Origin: Manduca sexta
Lineage: Eukaryota > Arthropoda > Insecta > Lepidoptera > Sphingidae
Length of the DNA stretch: 64,000 nucleotides
Direction of reading: 5' to 3'
Assembly: GCF_014839805.1 (NCBI RefSeq)
Contig: NC_051132.1
Location: 3,162,001 to 3,226,000 of the forward strand
Within the stretch, counting starts at the first letter, position 1. Each line of letters begins with the position of its first letter. Positions 22,711 through 34,583 of this stretch are shown piece after piece. A program made the position numbers and the translations under genes. Under the pieces are notes generated by a model. That model had not been told where the DNA came from, made no database searches, and worked only from the letters and a program-made list of their open reading frames with translations.

Positions 22711-24340
22711 TGCAAATAAAAAATTTAAATAGTTTCCCATACGTGCTGAAAATATACTGTCTCAATCTGTTGTATAGAGAATAGAGGGCAAGTAGAAAGT
22801 AGCCTCGTCTTGATTTTAGATTTTTTTTTTATACCTTCGATATTTACAATAATGAGTTTAAAATAAATAAAAATACACGGTCAATAATAGTGATAACGAT
22901 TTTAATAAATTTTTTTGTAACCTAAATATAGAATACTTCTATTTTTTTTTTACATGATTTACTATTTGTCAGGGTTATTAAAAATAATCTTAGCACTTAA
23001 TCTAATTATAAATTCAACAACATGTATAACATTAACAAACCATCTGATTTGCATTTCATAATTTTGAAAGCATATTTAATATCCAAATCCTGAAATACGT
23101 CATGAGGAATTTACAAAGTAAGACACTTTAGACCGTTCATATTTTGGCTAATCTAAAATTCAAATAACATTCTTGTGGCCGAGGAATTCAAATAAAAATA
23201 TTTCGAACAGCCAAGATTTCCTTAATTTGATCCGTGTTTTTTTTTTTTTATTAAATTACATTATTGGTTTTGCTGTCTTCTGGTCTATTAGCAATATGAA
23301 TTGTTAACCAAGAAAGCCTGGGTTCGAATCGGGAACAGTTTGTTGAGATTTTTTGCATGATTTTCCCTTCATAGGATCGTCTAAAAAGATATCGGCAGGC
23401 GGAAAGTTGGAAAAACCAAGACCAATTCTTTCTGCAATATCCTTGTAAGTTTAAAACGCTGAACCCAAAGAAGATTTGCGTCTGTCAATATCATACTGTG
23501 TACGGAACCATGCTATATCAAGTATCATCTACTCCACTAATATAGACTCCACCAGAATTCAAATTCACATTCAAATTTGTTTATTAAACATCAGATTTAC
23601 ATAAAAAAAAACACTTAAATAAATCTATCATACTAAAATACTATCACAAGAATCTTATACATTTTATACAAGAATTACCAGGGCTTTTCAAACTAGGTGA
23701 GGCCTGTATGGGTAACCAAATGAGAGAAGAGAATGGCATTACTTGTAATAGAAATTGACATCAAGGAGAATAATACAAAATTGTCTAAGAGCTATTTTAG
23801 TTAACTTAAGTAGGTTTATTAAAGTCTTCGGTTTTCTAATAAAAGAAACCATTGAACGATGGAAGGTCGATTGCGAAATCAAGAATGAAAGAATAAATAT
23901 AGTTCGCCTATCCCTTATGTTTGTTTTAGATTGCAAGCAATAACTTACGGATGATATTGGATACCGATAAATACTCATAGTTTCATCATTGCTACAGATA
24001 TTTATCGGGGAACGAAACTTTTGTAGCGAATAGTATCAGGAATCAGAAATTACAATGCTTTTTCTTAGAGCCCCTCTAGGTTCAAGTCTGCAATAATGGT
24101 AAAGAGAAATCGTCTTTTTGAAACTGCTTTGGATTTCCCATCAAATATAGATGGAAGAATTTTTGCCTTAAATAAAAGCGATGCATTTTTATAGCCAACG
24201 GTAGGTTAATGGTCAGGAATATCCACACTACCATAAAAATAATCAGTTTATTATGGATCTGCAGATTGTTCCTTGTCAATAGCAGCCTCAGCCGTAAGAT
24301 ACGGAACAGCCCCCTTAGAACGTGTAAAGAAAACACGGCA
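22711..24340. other. Unassigned AT-rich DNA with a tRNA-like scrap
   Basis: Around 23318-23345 a GGGTTCGAATCGGGA B-box-like motif marks a decayed SINE on the + strand. The frames at 23739-23978 (-) and 24082-24336 (-) have no supporting features. Confidence 0.5.
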
Positions 24341-24365
24341 CGAAAGTCCGTTTCATTCCATTGTA

Positions 24366-24408
24366 ATGTCGAGAGACTGACATGTCACTCACGTTAGTCT
24401 CTCGACAT
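24366..24408. repeat. 16-bp-stem hairpin
   Basis: ATGTCGAGAGACTGAC (24366-24381) pairs with GTTAGTCTCTCGACAT (24393-24408) around an 11-nt loop, with one G:U. Weaker pairing continues outward for a few bases, giving a precursor-like stem of about 60 nt. Confidence 0.55.
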
Positions 24409-24902
24409 GAATTGAATCATAATCTTAAAAATTAAACGGCACGGACCTTCGTGTCGTGATTGTCGTGTCGCATACCAGAGGGTCTAAGTTGCCACTTTAC
24501 GACGATTTTGAGATACAGGTATATCACAGGCGTTGGTAGATGAGCTGAGTAATTGAATATGAAATTTCGAAAAGGGCACATGTCCGAAAACGTAATAAAA
24601 TTTGCGAAAGACGTTGTGTGGATCTATAAAATTTGAGGTTTGTCCTCGATTTCCCCAGGATCAAATCATCAGATCCTGACTTGGTGACTATGGGACCACT
24701 TCAGAAGTATTTTCTAAAGAAGTGTAAAAAAAAATTTTTTTGGTATCGAGTTTGGGTTCAATTAACAATAAAAAATTATAGAAGTTTTGTTTGTATTTGT
24801 TACATAAATTTCTCGATATAGATCTAGATATAATATTTATGAGATGTGCTCTTTTCAAAATTGCATATTCAATTATTTAAAAATAAATTGTTTTGTATTT
24901 AG

Positions 24903-25152
24903 GCATCATCACGAACCTCCTTGGAAACTAACTCCTAAGCACACCAGTCAAACCAACTCTCACTGTTGCAGACAAATACAGCAGAATGACACGGTTATTC
25001 AGCGTGATCAACGACAAACAAAGTGCACTTCATACCTATTTCAAGGAATCAGAGATTCCGAACGAAAATACTTAAACCTCCACCGCGACTTGGGAAGGTT
25101 AAGCATCCCAGATTTAGATAACAAAAGACTACAACGTTTTCACGTGAAATAA
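24903..25152 (+). CDS. Putative 3'-terminal coding exon, unrecognised protein
   Basis: Follows the acceptor-like TTTTGTATTTAG ending at 24902. After one carried base (phase 2) it encodes 82 residues starting HHHEPPWKLTPKHTSQ and ending KRLQRFHVK, then TAA at 25150. The composition is charged and diverse (Gln, Arg, His, Asp, Cys), unlike the hydrophobic or Lys/Asn-rich random frames elsewhere in the window. AATAAA occurs at 25248. After the stop the same frame stays open for about 38 codons. No motif, signal or membrane segment is visible and I recognise no family. Alternatives are a decayed gene, an embedded transposon fragment or a chance frame. Confidence 0.35.
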
Positions 25153-25673
25153 ACTTTTGTTTGCCGGACATTTCAGCCTTATCTGTTCGTTATTACTGTT
25201 GAAATATTTTTGCAAATACAGAAATATAAGCGGATTCAATGTGATAAAATAAAAACAAATGCTGGGAATATGTTTGTAGGTTAAGGTATTTATAAATTTG
25301 TTTAGCTACGGACACAGTCTGGTTTCCGTTATAAATTCTTAGCAATTTTATACTTTATAACACTAAAAGCCTGATTCACAAGTTTCAAGCAAAGATATTA
25401 TACTATATAGTTAGTTATAGACACGAGATCAGGGCCAAATTTTTGCTCCAAAATTTAGTACCGATTGATAATAATTTGCATTTTTATTTGCAATGCCCAT
25501 ATGACAAGATTTCACATAATATTATGTTAATACGAAAAAATATATATTTACAGAAAATATGCTATAATATTTTGTATTTCGTCGGCTTATACATATAATT
25601 ATGTGACACCTAGCATTTACTTAGAAGTTGTGAAACAGAGCCTTAAAATAACCTAAGAATAGGTTCATTTTAA

Positions 25674-25760
25674 ACTAGCTTGGCTCGCAGCGCCACCCGT
25701 ATGAAAGTTTTCCGAAATTTTTGGCTGATACGTGCATAGACATACAGACAAACAGAAAAA
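25674..25760 (+). mobile_element. Helitron-like repeat fragment
   Basis: ACTAGCTTGGCTCGCAGCGC then AAAGTTTTCC and a CATAGACATACAGACAAACA block: a shortened relative of the 13.5-kb copy. Confidence 0.5.
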
Positions 25761-25960
25761 AAATCTAAAACGTGTCGTTTTGACTTTTGTTGCTATAATA
25801 AAAAAACCCTGGTATTATTTGTTCAATATCTATTATATACAAACATCGGCCTATTGTATTGTACAATTACACTACAACAACTACAATTGTATTGTATGTA
25901 AAGAAATAATGATCGGTTCAAATGGAAATAAAATCTTAATGCAATATATTTTGTTCACAG

Positions 25961-26183
25961 TTCTATAACTTTGGATAAAGACAAATTTGTATTCCCTGAG
26001 ACTCGAGCTCCACCGCTCGGTGTTATACAATGTGTGCCACTGCTGATCCTGGCTTACAGGAGTTGTAGTGGAAGTGGGGGCGGGAGAGTCTCTGAAAAAC
26101 GTTCTATAACTTTATTTAGTCATAAAAGAACAATTTATCGACATAATCATCTCACACACAATCAAAGAAATATTTATGAATAA
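25961..26183 (+). CDS. Putative 3'-terminal coding exon, unrecognised protein
   Basis: Follows TATATTTTGTTCACAG, a good acceptor ending at 25960. With one carried base (phase 2) it encodes 73 residues: SITLDKDKFVFPETRAPPLG, a short hydrophobic stretch (VPLLILAY), a Gly/Ser run (SCSGSGGGR), then a basic tail ending HNQRNIYE and TAA. AATAAA-type motifs overlap and follow the stop (26179 to 26198). It shares the entry phase of the 24.9- and 41.0-kb candidates, which would allow alternative last exons of one gene. No homology recognised; it may be a chance frame. Confidence 0.28.
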
Positions 26184-26516
26184 ATGAAAATAAAATAAAT
26201 TTCCTTTTTTAAAAATATTCTTTTTCATTCTCCCAATACAGATGGAAACCAGCTAAGCAGTAAGCACCCACAGAATGAGACCTTGAATAATCCTCTACAA
26301 AATTCTATACGGTAATCAGAGGTCTTACGCAATATCAATCATTCACAGTGATTCCGCGTTTTTTCAATGAGAAAGTAAATTTTGCACGCTCCATTAGCTG
26401 CCATGATCGGTTTTATACAAGTTTATGCGACGGTCTCTGAAACCGGGTTTTTCTTCTAAGTTTATTTGGTTAGAATGAAACTTATATAAAAAAAGTTAAA
26501 AAAAAAACTAATAAAT

Positions 26517-26804
26517 GTCACCCCTGTATTATACACCGTCCCACTACGAGGTATAGGCCTCCGCTATTACTGAGAGGGATTAGGCCTTAGTCTAACATGC
26601 AAGTCTAGTGCGGATTGGAAGACTTCACAACCGTTAAAATGCCTATAATATATTTAGTATTTCACAGGTATGCAGATTTCGTCTCAATGTTTTCATTCAA
26701 CGTTAAACACACATCATTTTAGAAAAGTCAAAGGTGCGTGCCTTTGTGTTTTTGCGGACATTCGTCTCAGCAGTCCATTCCACACCAACTACACTGTCAC
26801 CGCT
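26517..26804 (-). mobile_element. SINE-A, nearly full-length, degraded
   Basis: In reverse orientation: CTGTATTATACACCGTCCCA, GAGAGGGATTAGGCCTTAGT, TAGTGCGGATTGGAAGACTT, and a head ending GGACATTCGTCTCAGCAGTC then CACACCAACTACACTGTCAC. The B box is disrupted. Confidence 0.7.
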
Positions 26805-27150
26805 TAAAGCTAGAAAGCTACGACAAATTCCAGTGACTTAAAAACAAGAGTAAACAAGAAAGACAGTATCTCATATAACGCCAGCGCAGTTAACAAATAT
26901 AATAAATTTCTAGCCACTGCATCTGGCTTGGACGTCGTCCAACTATGAATTATTAGACGAATTCAATTTCAAGTTTCTAGTGGCCTTCACCGGTCTTATA
27001 AGACTTGTTGTACTTTTTAAGTCCATTTCGAGCACTGGTAAATAATATCTTGTTCACTTACTCACATAGAAAGTTGGTAATATTGAATGTGAATTGTGTG
27101 TCATCAGAAATTGAGTCAGTTACTATTATGTAACTGGATTGGCTTACTTT

Positions 27151-27335
27151 ACTGGTGGTTGTATTGTATGTGCGGTGTGAAACCACTCTGAGGTTCAGGG
27201 TTCGAATCCCGGACAGTGTTATTACTGAGAGGGATTAGGCTTTTTTCAATTTCAATTTTGGTTCAGTATCAACCTGGAGTATACAATTTGTGCTCATTAT
27301 GTAGATGGGGTCGGCCGTATCACAAAACCTAAATT
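27151..27335 (+). mobile_element. SINE-B head and body interrupted by a SINE-A scrap
   Basis: The tRNA-like head has B box GGGTTCGAATCC (27202). After CGGACAGTG comes a 23-bp piece, TTATTACTGAGAGGGATTAG (27219 on), that belongs to SINE-A. Then a T-run and the SINE-B body (GGTTCAGTATCAACCTGGAG) follow. Confidence 0.6.
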
Positions 27336-27711
27336 GATTTAAAGTCCATTTGGTGCTTCATTATAAAACAAGGTGATAAATAGCTTACTAATAGTCAATC
27401 TTGTTCAATATTTTGACCTTATGATAGTATAGGTTTAGGCATTTTACAGAAAGTATTGTTTTTCATTTTAAAGATCTACCAATTGCCATTAACCCCAATA
27501 GGAATCCAGAACTACGCCAAAAGAATCAAAGGCAACAAACCTTTCATTTATATTTAACGCAAATCTCACATAAACGTTGAACGAGAAAGATAATAAAAAG
27601 CTTGTTTATATCCTCAAACGGTATACTCATAACACTCTAATTCCAGAAATTTACTGCTGTTTGGTTTAACAATTGTGTAACAATTGTTGGGCACGCGAAC
27701 ACGAAAATATC

Positions 27712-27955
27712 TGCTATTTTGCGAGTGCTTCGGTCTCGTTGTTGTATAGTATAACTGCAGTGAAGTCTCAAGTTTGATGACCTCGGGCAGTGATATTTTT
27801 TTCTACTCAGTATTAACCTGGAGTCTGTAATTTGTGCCTGAGGCGATAGTCTCGCCTCCTGTTGCATCATGGGAATACACACGGCAGAAAAAGGATTCAT
27901 CAGTTGCGCCTCTGCCTACCTCTTCAGGAACAAAAGGCGTGAATTTATGTTTTAC
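27712..27955 (+). mobile_element. SINE-B copy
   Basis: Head remnant near 27717-27790, then GATATTTTTTTCTACTCAGT, AACCTGGAGTCTGTAATTTG, AGGCGATAGTCTCGCCTCCT, and a 3' part CTGCCTACCTCTTCAGGAAC plus GGCGTGAATTTA. Confidence 0.7.
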
Positions 27956-30450
27956 GAGACTGGTTTAAATAAAATATATTATACCGTCATAAAATATGAT
28001 AGAGTTAATATTTATTAATGGCTATTAGACAATAAATTATTCATTGCTTTGCATTTAAATTGTGATATTTTTCACTTAATCGTCGAACACGACCTAGGGT
28101 CGTAGCCAATGTGCCTTCCAACAATCGCTACGCTAACGCTAACGTTATGTATGGCAATGAGATATTCTATCGATAAATCTATCGCTAGGATATATCATTC
28201 TCATACAATATTCTGTTTTCTATTACCATTAACGATTATAGAATGGCATTTTAATAGGCCTATCTGAATAGTCCCAATTTTTATAAATCCAATGAAAATC
28301 TCACTAATTGTAAGCAAATTCAGAATACGTCACGCATCATTACACTCTCAAATACTTTTTCCTCTCTTTGTTTGCTATTTAAAAGCCCATTGAAGTTAAG
28401 AACGCGGGTATGGCGTCAATGATAGCGATTTAGATGGCGGGAAATAATGATGATTTATGATTCAAGATAATGGTTTCCTGATGACGATGATGAGGATGAT
28501 GCGATTAGTGAATTGTGTATGGATAGTAGTGGGAGGGGATTATCATCCCAAAGTATTAAAGAATGTGATGCAGATGCCATCAACTTGCACGAGATTTTAT
28601 TAAATCTTTATTTAAGGGCCTTTGTCATATATTAAGAATATGTCGTTATCTGGGTTAACATGTGGATTCCACCGAATAGGTTAAGATAGTGGAGGTTCTT
28701 AAAATATAATTTAAAAGAAAATATATTTAGCTGAATGTTTGATATTTCTTGGCAAGCTGCTTCTTTCATGAACTGGTTACTTTGTACATAATTTATAGCG
28801 ATTGTTCTCCGTAGCTATTTCCGGGAATTTATGTAAATTATGGTTGCGAAAATAATATTATTTGGATTATCACTATTCCTATAATATAAAGATAAGCGTG
28901 AACAATTAAGATACATGGCATTATAATAGACAAACCTGATATATTTCGAATCTTGTTCACTGCATTGTGAACTATAGATGGTCTATCAAAGCAATAGATA
29001 AGAATTTACTAAATCCTTCATTATTGTAAAAAAATGCAGGCAAAAACTACCAGATAAGTAAACAATTATTTGACATACACTCGTTACTACACAGCATAAA
29101 CATGCACAATGTGAGATTTGTGTACGCCCAGCCTACTTTTAGAAATGGAATAGATAGATATTAAAACTTTAGAACTTCGAGAATCGTCATAACCTGTGAC
29201 TGCGGCAAAGCAATGTTTATTTACTGTCACAGTGATACTAATTCGATTAAACCAAATTAAATTTAGGGTAAAAAACAACGTTTTCCTCACCACCAAATCT
29301 TCCAATCGCTGCCGCTTCTAAATTTTCCCTATTGCCAAACTTGCAAAGAACGCTTCTCAAAACTTAGTTAAAACAGAAAGTTGTGGGAGTAATGGCGCAC
29401 GAATACGACGGTATTTTAGAAATTCAATTAGCAAACTAATTTCACATTTACTAAATTAGCACACTGACATTGAACCTCTGGATTTGTGACTATTTGTTCC
29501 GGAACTGTCAACACCAATTTGCGTAACTTGTCTATAATAGTTTCCGACAACGCGATTTTCTTGGTTTATTTTGATCAACACTCAGAAACAAACTTTATCT
29601 ATTATATTTTTATCTGATTCTTGTTTTATTTGTATCTACATAATTGAAATGGTTTTGTCATAGTTTTGATGAACTTGGCTTAATTTAATTTTAAAGCTTA
29701 GAATCTTGATCAATACTAGCATTTACGGTCCGCAAATATTTGTTCTTAATCTGGGTGCCTTGGGACTATTGTTTTCGACCATCTTTGTAAATATAATCCT
29801 TATGTAAATAAACAGTGAACTAATTTGGATATTGAAATTATTAATGTATTTATTTTCACGATACGCATAGTTTTTTGGATGGTAAATTACCATCCATGTC
29901 ATATTTTTAGGAAAGATAGAGATTATAAGGGAAGAGAAAAAAGATAGATTAGGTTCCCTGAGTCTTTACCTACGACAGACTACATACTCTTTTAGTTAAT
30001 AATGGTACAATATGCAACAAGAAATTTATTTTCTTTCTCTTTGTCTATTGTGGTATGGTATATAATTTATACTCTTGGGAACACTGGCTCCACTTAAGAA
30101 TTTACCTCAGAACATTACTAGATAACTTAAAAGACGTATTTGTTTTATATTAAGAAACATTTGAACCGTAACAAAGAATACAAAACAAACAATTACCTTT
30201 TGTGTACTGTCTCAGTTCACTCACTTGGAAGAAAATAATAACCAAAGATAGTTACGTGGAACATATCACTGCTTTTCATACATCAGCGAATTTTGTAGGA
30301 CTTGACTTAAATCAACAGTGTTATCTACGTTTCCTTGTATTTCCTAATATGTTAATATTTCACTGGTATTTCGTATGAGAACAATCGATACCGAATACTG
30401 TTCAGTACAAGCGGCCAAACGGAAGATCAGCTATGGCTTCACTGTCAGCA
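27956..30450. other. Unassigned intergenic DNA
   Basis: No gene seen. 28147-28207 forms an imperfect inverted repeat centred on a TATCGATAAATCTATCG motif. The frame at 29087-29305 (-) has no support. Confidence 0.5.
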
Positions 30451-30564
30451 TATTCCTGAGTTGGTGCCTTTTTTGTGACAAACATAGTTTTAAGGTTTTT
30501 TTTGTCTGTTTCGCTTGTTTGTTTGTTATGTTTATGTAACTTTTGTTTGTTGCAAAATAAATTT

Positions 30565-30590
30565 CTTTTCTTTCTTTCTTTCTTTCTTTT
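30565..30590 (+). repeat. (TTTC)n microsatellite after AATAAATTTC
   Basis: Preceded by TTTGTTTGTTGCAAAATAAA. The arrangement (poly(A)-like signal, then a simple tail) resembles a retrotransposon 3' end; a similar tail is at 57030-57053. Confidence 0.55.
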
Positions 30591-30625
30591 CTGTTCAATG
30601 GGATACATCCATGTGTCACTTTACA

Positions 30626-30770
30626 CGTTACACCTGTGTATATCCAATGGTTAAAAGGGCGGCATAATTATGTCGACTAGCGAGAGATAATCCTCAGTCA
30701 ATTCATATTCTATTAGGACACTAGTTCTTTTCATCAGGTTTAATGGCGTTACTTTGCCGTGCACGTCTGA
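30626..30770 (-). mobile_element. Repeat family C fragment
   Basis: Reverse-orientation blocks: GGCGGCATAATTATGTCGAC, TAGCGAGAGATAATCC, TTTCATCAGG and TTTGCCGTGCACG. Confidence 0.6.
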
Positions 30771-30869
30771 AATAATCGTCTAGGTAGATATTAACCGCTT
30801 AGTAACTTTCGCCAGCATGGCAGCAACGTACAAGCAGAATTGTATTTTATTTTGAAGGATATGACCTCC

Positions 30870-31217
30870 TCCTAGCCGAATTTCGACCACGGCGGCCAAT
30901 CACAACGGAGATCAGCCAGGTACGCAGGATATATTAAAGTGCACAAGTGTGTGCGCAATACACAAGTGCACTCTCTGTTCCTTCACTCTCATAGTTCGGA
31001 AAGACGGCAAGCCAACATTACCGGAGAAAGATCAAGCGCAGGACCATCGGCTTTACGTGCGTTCCGAGGCATCGCCGACTTCCTGACTCTGAGCTGCGAC
31101 TGAGTAATTTTAACTGAAAAAACCCAGTCACAATTATTTTGGCCCGACCCGGGATTCGAACCCAGAACCTCAGTGCGGTAGTCGTACTTGTGCCAATTCA
31201 AACTACGCCACTGAGGC
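30870..31217 (+). mobile_element. GACCACGGCGGCC repeat ending in a tRNA-like module
   Basis: Starts CTAGCCGAATTTCGACCACG and runs through GTGTGCGCAATACACAAGTG, CATCGGCTTTACGTGCGTTC and TTCCTGACTCTGAGCTGCGA. It ends in a minus-strand tRNA-like head: B box GGGTTCGAATCCC complement at 31150 and an A-box-like region near 31200. I read the whole as a tRNA-derived SINE on the minus strand whose 3' end is the GACCACGGCGGCC block. Confidence 0.65.
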
Positions 31218-31893
31218 AATGAAGGATAGGTTGAAAAATATAGTATCTTGTTTAATATAAGACTAATGTTATAGAATAATTAACGCAGTAATGTGCATTG
31301 AAATTCGAAGTATTAACTGATACTGTTAGGATAGGAACTACAATGCCAAGCACTGAATACTTCTTTAATCAGGTAGAGCAGTGTGCCATTAACGTAGAAA
31401 AAAAAGGAGTGGTAATATCTACAAAAAAACTAGTGACCTCGTCATTTCATAATTTATTATAATTATTAAATACACAAAACACTTATAAGATATCTATACC
31501 TACAGAATTTCATATACCCAAAAGGGAACTCAATAGACCCTTTAATATTAAACACCCTAAAATAATAATGAAATATCCACACTTCCCGAGACCTTGAAAT
31601 CGGTAACCGATTTACCTTGAAATAATAGCTTCGTAAACTATAAGGATTTATCAAATTTTGGTGAACATGATAATGACAAAATAATATTAAGGCAAATGCT
31701 TTTATAAATATTTTTTTCTTATACAACGTGATTTTATAGTTGTTTTGGAACCAAAATGTGGTTACTTAGAACAATTTGTAGGACCAAAAAAAATTGTCAA
31801 TTAATCGTAATAAATTGTTGTTAATTAAAATAATTGTTTTTGATAAAATTTTTCACTCGTTCGAGTGTGATAATGATAGTAACGTCGCGACAA

Positions 31894-32824
31894 TCTATAT
31901 ATAAAAATGAATCCCTATTTCTTGGTCACGCCATCACGCGTGAACGGCTGGACCGATTTCACTATTTTTTTTTTGTTGTGTTTTTGTTATTGTCAGGAGA
32001 AGGATCTTACGAAAGAAAAAATTAAGGAATTAAATTAAATTAAATTAAATTAAAACACACATAGAAGACTTATGCAAAAGGATTGACCGATTCGTTTTTG
32101 TGTTACACAGAATAAGATATGTAGCGAGCACAAGCGCGGCTCTATGTGCTTATCATGGATACGTTTCATCCATCATTAGGTATGGCTTAATAATATGGGG
32201 TAATTCTTGTGATTTAATAAGAGTATTTAGAGCACAAAAAAATGTATTCGTTCAATATGCGCTGCACATCCGCTTGTTAGCTGTGTTTCTTTATTTAAAC
32301 AGTGTAAGATATTGCCACTACCATCACTATATATATTTGAGATTTGTATCTTTGTACATAAGAATATAAAATTATTTGATATGCATAATGATGTTGTACG
32401 CAGACCAAGTCGCAAACGTTACAAATTATATGTCCCAAAACAGAAGATAAAATTATTTTCAAACAATGTATACTGTATGGCAATATATATCTATAATAAA
32501 TTACCCGATGATTTCAAAATAAATTGAATATATTCAAATGTAAATTATTTAAGTTCCTTCTTGATAAATGTTATTATTCTGTAAATGATTTCTTTCATGA
32601 AAAGTTTTAATGAAAATATTTGTACGCTGAAAACGGCAGAATACTATGAGCTAATTAATTACATGTAACAACTTTTTACAGTATTCAACAAATAAATGCA
32701 TTATTATTATTATTATTATAAGGAAGTTGAGCGGGACGTTAGAAAATTTAAGAAAAATTAATTTCAGCGAATGCGCGTTGCAAATTCATAGTTAAGACGG
32801 GACAACGTCGGTCGGGTCAGCTAG
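31894..32824 (+). mobile_element. Non-autonomous Helitron-like element, split by a LINE
   Basis: The left end TCTATATATAAAAATGAATC follows an A. GCGTGAACGGCTGGACCGAT and GTCAGGAGAAGGATCTTACG are hallmark blocks of lepidopteran Helitrons. The right part resumes at AAGGAAGTTGAGCGGGACGT (32722) and ends GGGACAACGTCGGTCGGGTC then AGCTAG. Between them lies a truncated LINE (32095-32722). The pentamer (AAATT)n at 32025-32052 is at the break. Confidence 0.65.
32095..32722 (+). pseudogene. 5'-truncated LINE (Jockey/BMC1-type) reverse transcriptase C-terminus
   Basis: Translated segments match the tail of insect non-LTR reverse transcriptases from memory: AALCAYHGYVSSIIRYGLII then WGNSCDLIRVFRAQK in one frame, and after a frameshift LPSLYIFEICIFVHKNIKLF and AIYIYNKLPDDFKIN in another. 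It ends in AATAAATGC and an (ATT)n tail at 32695-32720. Truncation and frameshifts make it non-functional. Confidence 0.75.
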
Positions 32825-32917
32825 CTAATTCATAGTTATTAATGACACCGAGTAGTGATCGTAGTAGTACGTGAGATCTAGTTGCATTAGATTTCATTTA
32901 TTATTCGTAAACATTAA

Positions 32918-33176
32918 CCCCTTATTCATAAACGTTTTTTATCTAAGGACGGAGTAAAGCTGTAATAACAAGCCTGTTTCTCAGTGCCCAACGGCACTGA
33001 GAAATAGACATAGGGCCGTTGTGATTGGTTATTATTGTTGTATTTCAATATTAGCCAATCACAACGGCCCTACGTCTACGCACTGCGAAGACTGCCATGC
33101 CGTCAGCACTGAGAAACAGACTTGTTATCACAGCCTTACTCGATCGTTCGATAAAAAACGTCTATGAATAAGGGGG
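32918..33176. mobile_element. Foldback MITE with ~70-bp TIRs, PIF/Harbinger-like
   Basis: Left end CCCCTTATTCATAAACGTTT and right end AAAAACGTCTATGAATAAGG are complementary for about 70 bp. An inner pair (AGGGCCGTTGTGATTGG / CCAATCACAACGGCCCT) extends the foldback. The element is flanked by TAA at 32915-32917 and 33177-33179, as expected of the 3-bp TWA duplications of PIF/Harbinger elements. Confidence 0.8.
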
Positions 33177-33737
33177 TAAGTTTAATGTTTATAATTTTTT
33201 TTTATATTATTACATTGGTATTTTTTTAAACTTCATTACTGATACAGAATTTAAAATTTTCGGTTCCAAAACGAATATAAAATCACGGTGTATAAAAGTA
33301 ATGTTTGCGTAGGTATTTTTTATAATAGTGCTACTGAGTATAGCACGAGGATTCGACCTAAAATAAAGCTTCCATTAGAATTGTAAGTATTCTGTAGGAA
33401 TAAGCAGACTATGTAATAATGTAAGATGTAGTTTTTTTGTATCCCAAATCTCATCTAACTCCGTTCAATGGCTTATGCGTAAGCAGCTAACAAAGATCCC
33501 AACATCTTCATAATTCAAAATTAAAATACGCAAGATTGTAAAATTTCATAAAATCTAATAATATTATTCAAATAAATCTCTTTCAAACTTGTTAAATGTT
33601 CATATAAGTTTGGAGAAATTATTTTTCTACGACCCTTTAATTTTCGAATCGTTCAAACGTCTTTTTATTTATAAAACCAATTAACTTTCTAGTCAAAAGA
33701 AGTTTACACTATTTTTTGTTGAAGGTTTTATATAATA

Positions 33738-33800
33738 CTAGGTTTTGTTCGCGGCTTCGCGTGAAGAAGTTTTCCGGGATAAAAGTCCTGCTAAAAAAAA
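33738..33800 (+). mobile_element. Helitron-like repeat fragment
   Basis: TACTAGGTTTTGTTCGCGGC then TTCCGGGATAAAAGTCCTG; same family as the 13.5-kb copy, 3' part absent. 33180-33737 and 33801-34287 show nothing recognisable. Confidence 0.55.
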
Positions 33801-34287
33801 GTATCCTTTTTTAATATATTTATAGCTCACTATTACCAAAGAAATGCAGTCATATCTCTACCTAATCCCTTCCTACTACTCCTTAAATCATGTTAGAGAT
33901 TATTTTACATGTTCAATAATTCTGCATCACTTAGAAGTACTAAGTTGGTAACAATATACAGAAATAATGTTTATTATTAGTAGAAGATATTTTAGCCTTC
34001 AAATATAATGTGTTTACTACGACAATGAAACCCTTTTAGGCAAATATGGTTGACTATTCGTGTTGGCCTAATATTCATATTAAAATGGAAACGATTTTCT
34101 ATGTTAAAAGCGTTGATACTTATGTTTATTCATTGTACATATTCAGTTGAGGCTAAAATATCACGCCTTTAATAGCATGAGCATCTGATATAATAATATA
34201 TTATGGGTAAAGAACAACACAAACGTCGTTGACTATCAGCTACTCATCACAAAATGGCGGCAACAATATGTCTATATTTTTATAGTA

Positions 34288-34583
34288 ATATCCGCCCTGT
34301 ATTATATACTGTCCCACTGCTGGGCACGGATCTCCTCCACAGAGAGGGTTCAGGCCTCAGTCCACTACGCTGATTTACCATACCTTTGAAATTATTATGG
34401 ATAACTTCTCAGGTATGTAGGTTTACTCACGTTGTTTTCCTTTATCGTTAAAGCAAGCAATTATTCACAAATAATGCACACATAATTTTTTAAAAAAGTC
34501 AGAGGTGTGTGCTCTTGGGATTTGAACCTGCGGACATTCGTCTCGGCAGTCCGTTCCACAACCAACTAGGCTATCGCCGCCTT
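34288..34583 (-). mobile_element. SINE-A, full-length
   Basis: In reverse orientation: CCTGTATTATATACTGTCCC, a B box complement GGATTTGAACC at 34519, and a head ending CAACTAGGCTATCGCCGCC. Gives intact A and B boxes on the minus strand. Confidence 0.85.

Noticed and set aside
31140..31218. tRNA gene on the minus strand
   Set aside because: B box is good, but no cloverleaf with paired acceptor arms, and it is joined to a repeat body found elsewhere.
32100..32369. 89-codon frame as a cellular gene
   Set aside because: The sequence is the C-terminal part of a LINE reverse transcriptase with a later frameshift and an (ATT)n tail.
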